Positions 1 to 5,096 of a stretch of 7,037 nucleotides of DNA are shown piece after piece. The stretch is from Microbacteriaceae bacterium (GTDB taxonomy: Bacteria; Actinomycetota; Actinomycetes; Actinomycetales; Microbacteriaceae), in contig JAGIAU010000115.1 in assembly GCA_017744755.1 (NCBI GenBank), positions 1-7,037 of the forward strand. The letters run 5' to 3'. The stretch's first letter is position 1; every line of letters starts with the position of its first letter. The position numbers were made by a program, and so were the translations under genes. The notes beneath the pieces were generated by a model. That model was not told the origin of the DNA. It searched no databases and was given only the letters and a program-made list of their open reading frames with translations.

Positions 1-2023
1 CCGCCGACGCGGCCGGCTCGGCGGCGCGGCGGCGGCGGGGCTTGGACTTCGCCGGAGCGGCGGTCTCGCCCGTCGAGGGCTCCGCGGCCGGCGCCGCGAC
101 CGCGTCGAGCGCTGCGGAGAGCAGCTGCTCCGGGTCCGCCGCGTGCTCGTGCTCGTGGCCGTGGTCGTCGGCGTGGATCGTCGACTTGGCGATCATCGAG
201 AGGGCGTTCCGCACGTCCTCGGTGATCGCGTGCGTGCCGGCCGAGCCGACGCCGTTCTTGACGCCGGAGGCGCCGCCCGCGGCGCCGCGGCCGCCGCGCT
301 TGCGCGCCCCGCCGTCGGCCGCGCGGTGCTTCACGACCGGCTCGTGGTGGACGATGATGCCGCGGCCGGCGCAGACCTCGCAGGGCTCGGAGAACGTCTC
401 GAGCAGGCCCAGGCCGATCTTCTTCCGCGTCATCTGCACGAGACCGAGCGAGGTGACCTCGGCGACCTGGTGCTTCGTGCGGTCGCGCGAGAGGCACTCG
501 ACGAGGCGGCGCAGCACGAGGTCGCGGTTCGACTCGAGGACCATGTCGATGAAGTCGACCACGATGATGCCGCCGATGTCGCGCAGCCGGAGCTGGCGGA
601 CGATCTCCTCGGCGGCCTCGAGGTTGTTCTTCGTGACGGTCTCCTCGAGGTTGCCGCCCTGCCCGACGAACTTGCCGGTGTTCACGTCGACAACCGTCAT
701 CGCCTCCGTGCGGTCGATGACGAGCGAGCCGCCGGAGGGCAGCCAGACCTTGCGATCGAGCGCCTTGTCGATCTGCTCGGTGACGCGGAACTCGCTGAAC
801 GAGTCCGTGCCCTCGTAGCGCCGCACGCGCTCGAGGAGGTCGGGCGCGACGGCGGCGAGGTACTCGGAGATGACCTCGTGCGCGTCCTCGCCCTCGATGA
901 CGAGGCGCTGGAAGTCCTCGTTGAAGACGTCGCGGATGATCTTGACGAGCAGGTCGGGCTCGGAGTGCAGCAGCGCGGGCGCGTTCTGCGTCTCGACCGC
1001 GCGCTGGATGTGCGCCCACTGGTTCGTGAGGCGCTGCACGTCGAGCGTCAGCTGCTCCTCGGTCGCCCCCTCCGCCGCGGTGCGGACGATGACGCCCGCG
1101 GTCTCCGGGAGGACCTCCTTGAGGATCCGCTTGAGGCGGGCGCGCTCGGTGTCGGGGAGCTTGCGCGAGATGCCGGACATGGAGCCGTTCGGCACGTAGA
1201 CGAGATAGCGCCCCGGCAGCGAGATCTGCGAGGTGAGGCGCGCGCCCTTGTGGCCGACCGGGTCCTTCGTGACCTGGACGAGCACGCGGTCGCCCGGCTT
1301 CAGCGCGAGCTCGATGCGCTTGGCCTGCGAGCCCTTCGGCGCCGGCGCCCCGCCCTCCTCGCCCTCGCGGGCGGCCTGCGCGGCCTCCCAGTCGACCTCG
1401 CCCGAGTAGAGCACGGCGTTGCGGCCGCGGCCGATGTCGACGAACGCGGCCTCCATGCTGGGGAGGACGTTCTGCACGCGGCCGAGGTAGATGTTCCCGA
1501 TGAGGGAGGCCTCCTGCGACTTCGCGACGTAGTGCTCGACGAGGACGTCGTCCTCGAGGACGGCGACCTGGATGCGGTCGAACTTGCTGCGGACGACCAT
1601 GGCGCGGTCGACGGCCTCGCGGCGGGCGAGGAACTCGCTCTCGGTGACGACGGTCCGGCGACGGCCGTCGCCGCGGCCCTCGCGACGACGCTGCTTCTTC
1701 GCCTCGAGACGCGTGGAGCCCTTGACCTTCTGCGGCTCCGTGATGGGCTCCGGCGCCGGCTTCGCCTGCCGCGGCTGACGCTGCTGCCCGCCCTGCTGAC
1801 CCTGACCGCCCTGCCGGGCGCCGCCCTGGACGTGCTGCGCGCCCTGCTGCTCGTCGCCCTCCGCCCCGCGACCGCGACGGCGACGGCTGCGGCGCGAGCC
1901 ACCGTCGGGACCAAAGGGGTCGACGTCGTCGAACTCGGGAGCCTCCGGGGCCTGCGGCAACGGCGGAGGCGCCATGAACAGCAGGGATACGGGGGAAACG
2001 GTCGTCTGGGTGGTCTCGTCCAC
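1..2023 (-). CDS. rne: Ribonuclease E/G, C-terminal end cut off by the window
   Basis: Endoribonuclease that cleaves single-stranded RNA in rRNA maturation and mRNA decay; 674 residues are visible and the frame is still open at base 1. The GTG start at 2023 is chosen because GAGGAG lies 5 nt upstream. Residues 1-141 are low-complexity: an Arg-rich patch (44-52), a Gln/Gly-rich stretch (59-86) and more Arg-rich sequence. The S1-like RNA-binding region begins near 150 (IGNIYLGRVQNVLPSMEAAF). The catalytic DNase-I-like core carries the magnesium-binding aspartates D446 (VDVNTG) and D490 (VVDFIDM), matching E. coli D303 and D346, and the Zn-link cysteines C548 and C551 (CEVCAGRG). The tail is Gly/Arg/Ala-rich with a histidine cluster (H617, H621, H623, H625, H627), then RRRR before the edge. 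The long disordered N-terminus is usual for actinobacterial RNase E. An in-frame ATG at codon 17 lacks a ribosome binding site and is less likely. Confidence 0.95.
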   Translation of the reverse strand, partial: MDETTQTTVSPVSLLFMAPPPLPQAPEAPEFDDVDPFGPDGGSRRSRRRRGRGAEGDEQQGAQHVQGGARQGGQGQQGGQQRQPRQAKPAPEPITEPQKVKGSTRLEAKKQRRREGRGDGRRRTVVTESEFLARREAVDRAMVVRSKFDRIQVAVLEDDVLVEHYVAKSQEASLIGNIYLGRVQNVLPSMEAAFVDIGRGRNAVLYSGEVDWEAAQAAREGEEGGAPAPKGSQAKRIELALKPGDRVLVQVTKDPVGHKGARLTSQISLPGRYLVYVPNGSMSGISRKLPDTERARLKRILKEVLPETAGVIVRTAAEGATEEQLTLDVQRLTNQWAHIQRAVETQNAPALLHSEPDLLVKIIRDVFNEDFQRLVIEGEDAHEVISEYLAAVAPDLLERVRRYEGTDSFSEFRVTEQIDKALDRKVWLPSGGSLVIDRTEAMTVVDVNTGKFVGQGGNLEETVTKNNLEAAEEIVRQLRLRDIGGIIVVDFIDMVLESNRDLVLRRLVECLSRDRTKHQVAEVTSLGLVQMTRKKIGLGLLETFSEPCEVCAGRGIIVHHEPVVKHRAADGGARKRGGRGAAGGASGVKNGVGSAGTHAITEDVRNALSMIAKSTIHADDHGHEHEHAADPEQLLSAALDAVAAPAAEPSTGETAAPAKSKPRRRRAAEPAASA

Positions 2024-2194
2024 CGGTACTCCTCGCCGGGCCGTCAACGGCCTCGGTACGCTCTGTGCACGCTCCGCGTGGCGCGGATCCTCGCGCAAAT
2101 CTCGGGGGTCTCGCTGCGGAGACCGACTCGGAACTGGCTATCCGACGGTCGCGGCATGGGCCGCGATCCGGTCCGGTGCGCCCGGAAAGCTTGT
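2024..2194 (-). promoter_or_regulatory. Predicted structured 5' leader of rne
   Basis: This stretch has no gene. Read as minus-strand RNA it contains three local hairpins in order: a 7-bp perfect stem with a 4-nt loop (2149-2166), a 6-bp perfect stem GGTCTC/GAGACC with a 6-nt loop (2107-2124), and a 5-bp stem GCGCG/CGCGC with a 6-nt loop (2081-2096). A short AU-containing single-stranded stretch (2096-2100) lies between the last two. It ends with the GAGGAG ribosome binding site of rne. E. coli rne is autoregulated through a structured 5' UTR cut by RNase E itself; a similar role here is inference. High GC makes short stems common by chance. Confidence 0.4.
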
Positions 2195-2200
2195 ACCAGC

Positions 2201-2206
2201 ATTATC
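2201..2206 (-). promoter_or_regulatory. Probable -10 element of the rne promoter
   Basis: On the minus strand this reads GATAAT, five of six matches to TATAAT, in otherwise GC-rich DNA. It would put the transcription start near 2194 and give rne a leader of about 171 nt. No convincing TTGACA-like -35 is seen at 16-18 bp spacing; weak -35 boxes are common in actinobacteria. Inferred from sequence only. Confidence 0.5.
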
Positions 2207-2221
2207 GCACGGCGGAGTCGT

Positions 2222-2227
2222 CATAAT
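2222..2227 (+). promoter_or_regulatory. Probable -10 element for leaderless transcription of the VKOR gene
   Basis: CATAAT matches five of six bases of TATAAT. Its last base is 7 nt before the GTG at 2234, so the expected transcription start falls on or next to the first base of the start codon. That is the spacing of the leaderless promoters common in actinobacteria. No clear -35 box is visible. It lies 15 bp from the rne -10 element, so the two promoters would be divergent and compete for space. Confidence 0.45.
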
Positions 2228-2233
2228 GAGCGC

Positions 2234-2833
2234 GTGACCACCGACACGCCAGCCACGCGCCGCCCCTGGTTCCTCATCGTCGTGCTGCTGCTGACCGGAG
2301 CGGCGGGCCTGTGGGCCGCGTTCTCGCTCGCGCTCGACAAATTCGCGATCCTTCAGGACCCGGACGCCGTGCTCGGCTGCAACATCTCCTTCGTCGTGCA
2401 GTGCGGGGCGAATCTGGAGTCCTGGCAGGGCAAGGTGTTCTTCGACGTGCCGAACCCGGTGTGGGGCCTCATGGGTTGGGTCGCGCCGATCGCGGTCGCG
2501 TTCGGCCTGCTGGCCGGGGCGCGCTTCCAGCGCTGGTTCTGGTGGCTCTTCAACCTCGGGATCGCGGGCGCGCTCGCCTTCTGCATCTGGCTCATGGCGC
2601 AGTCGATCTTCGTGATCGGCACGCTCTGCCCGTGGTGCATGCTGACGTGGGCCGCCGCGATCCTCGCGTTCTGGACCGTGACCTTCGACAACCTGCGCGA
2701 GGGCCGCTTCGGCGCCTGGGGCCGGCGGCTCGGCGCCGCGCTGTACACCTGGGCGCCGCTCTTCGCGGTCGGCAGCTACATCGTGATCGCGATCGTCGCG
2801 CAGCTCCGCCTGGACTTCCTGAGCACCCTGTAG
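2234..2833 (+). CDS. Vitamin K epoxide reductase (VKOR) family membrane protein
   Basis: A 199-residue polytopic membrane protein. Bacterial VKOR homologues reoxidise DsbA-like thiol oxidoreductases outside the membrane and pass electrons to quinone, so they support disulfide formation in exported proteins. The sequence shows the family hallmarks: a loop cysteine pair C49 and C57 (LGCNISFVVQC), a PNPVWG segment (74-79), and the quinone-proximal CPWC motif at C132-C135. Hydrophobic segments lie near 13-34, 77-95, 102-121, 124-148 and 170-190, matching the usual helix bundle; there is no fused thioredoxin domain. The GTG start gives the family's expected N-terminus just before the first helix. 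The nearest Shine-Dalgarno-like GGAG (2214-2217) is 16 nt away, too far for this start, which fits leaderless translation. No DsbA partner is in the window. It is flanked by minus-strand genes on both sides and is probably transcribed alone. Confidence 0.92.
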   Translation: MTTDTPATRRPWFLIVVLLLTGAAGLWAAFSLALDKFAILQDPDAVLGCNISFVVQCGANLESWQGKVFFDVPNPVWGLMGWVAPIAVAFGLLAGARFQRWFWWLFNLGIAGALAFCIWLMAQSIFVIGTLCPWCMLTWAAAILAFWTVTFDNLREGRFGAWGRRLGAALYTWAPLFAVGSYIVIAIVAQLRLDFLSTL

Positions 2834-2873
2834 CGCCGGCGCTGCGGCACGCGGCGCGCTCCGGGGAACGCGC
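2834..2873. other. Convergent intergenic gap between the VKOR gene and ndk
   Basis: Forty bases separate two converging genes. There is a 12-bp perfect palindrome AGCGCCGGCGCT (2832-2843) overlapping the VKOR stop codon, and a possible GCGCCG/CGGCGC stem (2833-2838 with 2852-2857, 13-nt loop). No T-run follows on either strand, so no canonical intrinsic terminator can be called. Confidence 0.5.
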
Positions 2874-3302
2874 TCAGCGGGCGGCGGGGAACCAGAGCGC
2901 GAGCTCGCGCGCGGCCGACTCGGGCGAGTCGGAGGCATGGATCAGGTTCTGCTGGACCTTGAGGCCCCAGTCCCGGCCGAGGTCGCCGCGGATCGAGCCG
3001 GGGGCGGCGAGCGTCGGCTCGGTCGAGCCGATGAGCGTGCGGACGCCCTCGATGACGCGGTTGCCGGCGATGCGGGCCGCGACGACGGGGCCGGAGCCCA
3101 TGAAGTCGACGAGCGGCTGATAGAACGGCTTCCCCTCGTGCTCGGCGTAGTGCGCCGCGAGCAGATCGTCGTCCGCCTGCAGCATGCGCAGGTCGACGAG
3201 CTGGTAGCCCTTCGCCTCGATGCGGCGGAGGATCTCCCCGGTGAGGCCGCGGGCGACGCCGTCCGGCTTCACGAGGACGAGGGTCTCCTCGACTGCGGTC
3301 AT
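2874..3302 (-). CDS. ndk: Nucleoside diphosphate kinase
   Basis: Transfers the gamma-phosphate of a nucleoside triphosphate, usually ATP, to other NDPs through a phosphohistidine intermediate, balancing NTP and dNTP pools in the cytoplasm. The protein is 142 residues, the normal family length. Expected active-site residues are present: K12 (VKPDG), Y52, R88, T94, R105 (IRGD), N119 and the phosphorylated histidine H122 (NLIHASDS). Two points differ from the textbook pattern: the residue after the catalytic His is Ala, not Gly, and four extra residues lie between R105 and N119 (GRDWG region) compared with human NDPK. The ATG at 3302 has AGGAG 7 nt upstream, an ideal ribosome binding site, and overlaps the DUF4233 stop codon by 4 bp, so the two are probably translationally coupled. 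It is the last gene of the ileS-folC-DUF4233-ndk run. Confidence 0.97.
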   Translation of the reverse strand: MTAVEETLVLVKPDGVARGLTGEILRRIEAKGYQLVDLRMLQADDDLLAAHYAEHEGKPFYQPLVDFMGSGPVVAARIAGNRVIEGVRTLIGSTEPTLAAPGSIRGDLGRDWGLKVQQNLIHASDSPESAARELALWFPAAR

Positions 3303-3718
3303 GGGGCGTCTCCTGTCGACGTGGTGGAGGTCGGGAAGGGGGCGCGGTCCGACTTGCCGCCGCGCCAGAGACACCATACCCAGAGGATCAGGGAGAGCCC
3401 GCCGACGACGAACATCGCCCCGTAGGCGAAGCCCGCGGCGACGAGCGCGGCCTGGACGAGCCAGCCGATGCCGATCGCGAGCGGGAGGCTGCGCCGGACG
3501 AGGGCCGCGCCGAGGAGGCAGAGCACGATGAGCGCGCTGCCGACGCCGAGGCCGACGGCGGTCGGCAGCCACCGCACGCCGAGCGTCGTCACCGCCGCGA
3601 ACAGGATGAGGAAGACGTCGATCCCGAGGACGATCGCGACGAGCTTCGGGGTGAGGAGGTTGCGCTTCCACACCTGCCCTTCGACTCCCCCTTCGGGCTC
3701 GCTCAAGGATCCAGTCAT
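3299..3718 (-). CDS. DUF4233 family small membrane protein
   Basis: A 139-residue protein from the ATG at 3718, with four hydrophobic segments near 25-46, 52-73, 79-98 and 101-118, and a short polar C-terminal tail. The pattern from the first helix to the last (ending MFVVGGLSLILWVWCLWRGG) and its place between folC and ndk match the DUF4233 family, which is conserved at this locus in actinobacteria; its function is unknown. The start is doubtful. AGGAG directly abuts the ATG with no spacer, and about the first 14 codons are made of a REP-like repeat arm. Alternatives are TTG at 3706 (12 nt from AGGAG) or GTG at 3673, just outside the repeat, which would give a protein starting VWKRNLL, close to the first helix. 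It overlaps ndk by 4 bp and lies 46 bp after folC. Confidence 0.85.
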   Translation of the reverse strand: MTGSLSEPEGGVEGQVWKRNLLTPKLVAIVLGIDVFLILFAAVTTLGVRWLPTAVGLGVGSALIVLCLLGAALVRRSLPLAIGIGWLVQAALVAAGFAYGAMFVVGGLSLILWVWCLWRGGKSDRAPFPTSTTSTGDAP

Positions 3719-3755
3719 CTCCTGGCCCCCTGAGCGAGCACAGCGAGTCGAAGGG
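3677..3755. repeat. Inverted pair of REP-like repeats (long hairpin) at the folC/DUF4233 junction
   Basis: The left arm starts CCCTTCGACTC (3677-3687) and continues GCTCGCTCA (3697-3705). The right arm is its inverse, TGAGCGAGC (3731-3739) then GAGTCGAAGGG (3745-3755). The 11-bp and 9-bp blocks pair perfectly, separated by a 9-nt or 5-nt internal bulge. A further 4-bp stem CCAG/CTGG (3711-3714 with 3722-3725) encloses the complement of the DUF4233 start codon. Two inverted REP units around a short loop is the form of a REPIN-type element. A third unit lies in ileS. No transposase is nearby. Confidence 0.8.
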
Positions 3756-3764
3756 TCACACCGC

Positions 3765-5096
3765 TCACAGGGTCCCCGTCATGGCCAGGACCTCGCCGAC
3801 GAGCGTGATCGAGCCGGCGATGACCACCGCGCGACGGGGCGCCTCGCGCGCCCACTCCTGCGCGGCGCGGAGCGCCTCCGCGATCGGGAGCGGCTCCTCC
3901 TGCTCGATCCCGGTCTCGGCGAGCAGCTCGGCGATCTCCTCCGCGGGCAGCGCCCGGTCCGAGCCGGAGGCGGTCGGGAACCAGCGGGAGGCGACCGGGG
4001 CGAGCTCTGCGACGACGCCCGCGGCGTCCTTGTCGGCGAGGATGCCGACGACGAACGCGACCTCGTCGAAGTCGAAGTAGCGCGAGAGCGCCTCCGCGAG
4101 CGAATGCGCGCCGTGCGGATTGTGCGCGGCGTCGACGATGACGGCCGGGTCGCTCGCGATGATCTGCAGCCGGCCCGGGCTCGTGACGCGGGCGAGCCCG
4201 TCGGCGAGCACCTCGGGGACGAGCGCCTGGGTGCCGCGGCCGAGGAACGCCTCGACGGCGGCGATCGCGAGCGCCGCGTTGTGCCCCTGGTGGTCGCCGT
4301 AGAGCGGGAGGTAGAGGTCCGCGTAGCGGCCCGCGAGCCCGCGGACCGTGATCGCCTGGCCGCCGACGGCGACCTCGGCCGACTCGAGCTCGAACGCGGC
4401 GCCCTCGGCGAACACGGTCGACTCCGTCAGCTCGGCCGCCCGCTCGATCTCCGCGAACGCCTCCGGGTCCTGGAGCGCCGTGACGACCTCGGCGAGCGGC
4501 TTGATGATCCCGGACTTCGTCCGCGCGATCTCCTCGATCGTGGACCCGAGCCGATGCGTGTGGTCGAGCGCGATCGGGGCGAGGACGGCGACCTGGCCGT
4601 CGGCGACGTTCGTCGAGTCCCACTCGCCGCCCATGCCGACCTCGATGACGGCGACGTCGACCGGCGCATCGGCGAAGGCGGCGAAGGCGAGCGCGGTGAG
4701 CGCCTCGAAGTACGTCAGCGGCGCCTCCCCCGCGGCCTCGAGCTCCGTGTCGACCATGAGCAGGTACGGCTGGATGTCGTCCCAGTTCTCCACGAGCTTC
4801 TCGTCCGAGATCGGCTCGCCGTCGATGACGATGCGCTCGTTGATCCGCACGAGGTGCGGGCTCGTCATGAGCCCGGTCCGCAGGCCGTAGGCGCGCAGGA
4901 TGCTCTCGGCGATCCGGCTCGTCGTCGTCTTCCCGTTCGTCCCGGTCACGTGGATGATCGGGTACGCCCGCTGCGGGTCGCCGAGCAGGTCGACGACGCG
5001 ACGCGTCGGCTCGAGCCGCGGCTGCGGCGTCGCCTCGCCGATGCGGGCGAGCAGCTCCTCCGTGACGCGCGCGGCGTCCTCGCTGTAGTCCGTCAT
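3765..5096 (-). CDS. folC: Bifunctional folylpolyglutamate synthase / dihydrofolate synthase
   Basis: Cytoplasmic Mur-ligase-family enzyme that adds L-glutamate to dihydropteroate and/or to folates using ATP, retaining folates in the cell. At 443 residues it has the usual length. Visible motifs are the P-loop TGTNGKTTT (51-59), EVGMGGEWDSTN (152-163, the family's acidic/Mg region with Glu-Trp where many members have Arg-Leu), LDHT (177-180), TKSGIIKP (193-200; K194 is the expected carbamylated lysine), GDHQGHN (267-273) and VDAAHNPHG (321-329) of the C-terminal glutamate ligase domain. Which of the two activities it has cannot be decided from sequence. The ATG at 5096 has GAAGG 7 nt upstream and overlaps the ileS stop codon by 4 bp (ATGA), implying co-transcription and translational coupling. 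The stop codon lies 9 bp from the inverted repeat that precedes the DUF4233 gene. Confidence 0.96.
   Translation of the reverse strand: MTDYSEDAARVTEELLARIGEATPQPRLEPTRRVVDLLGDPQRAYPIIHVTGTNGKTTTSRIAESILRAYGLRTGLMTSPHLVRINERIVIDGEPISDEKLVENWDDIQPYLLMVDTELEAAGEAPLTYFEALTALAFAAFADAPVDVAVIEVGMGGEWDSTNVADGQVAVLAPIALDHTHRLGSTIEEIARTKSGIIKPLAEVVTALQDPEAFAEIERAAELTESTVFAEGAAFELESAEVAVGGQAITVRGLAGRYADLYLPLYGDHQGHNAALAIAAVEAFLGRGTQALVPEVLADGLARVTSPGRLQIIASDPAVIVDAAHNPHGAHSLAEALSRYFDFDEVAFVVGILADKDAAGVVAELAPVASRWFPTASGSDRALPAEEIAELLAETGIEQEEPLPIAEALRAAQEWAREAPRRAVVIAGSITLVGEVLAMTGTL

Noticed and set aside
143..2233. A very long plus-strand open frame running antisense to rne and continuous with the VKOR frame.
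   Set aside because: It is an artefact of GC-rich codon use opposite rne. The minus-strand frame has clear RNase E motifs; only the part from 2234 has real protein features.
2226..2237. Three-codon ORF (ATG AGC GCG TGA) with a well-placed GGAG as a coding gene.
   Set aside because: Too short to annotate, and not transcribed if the VKOR mRNA starts at 2234. Kept only as an alternative model.
2834..2873. Intrinsic terminator between the VKOR gene and ndk.
   Set aside because: GC-rich stems are possible but there is no T-run on either strand, and one palindrome has no loop, so it cannot be called a terminator.
3671..3760. Attenuator or rho-independent terminator formed by the inverted repeat.
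   Set aside because: No run of U residues follows the hairpin in the transcription direction, and the other repeat copy sits inside ileS, so a dispersed repeat element is the better reading.
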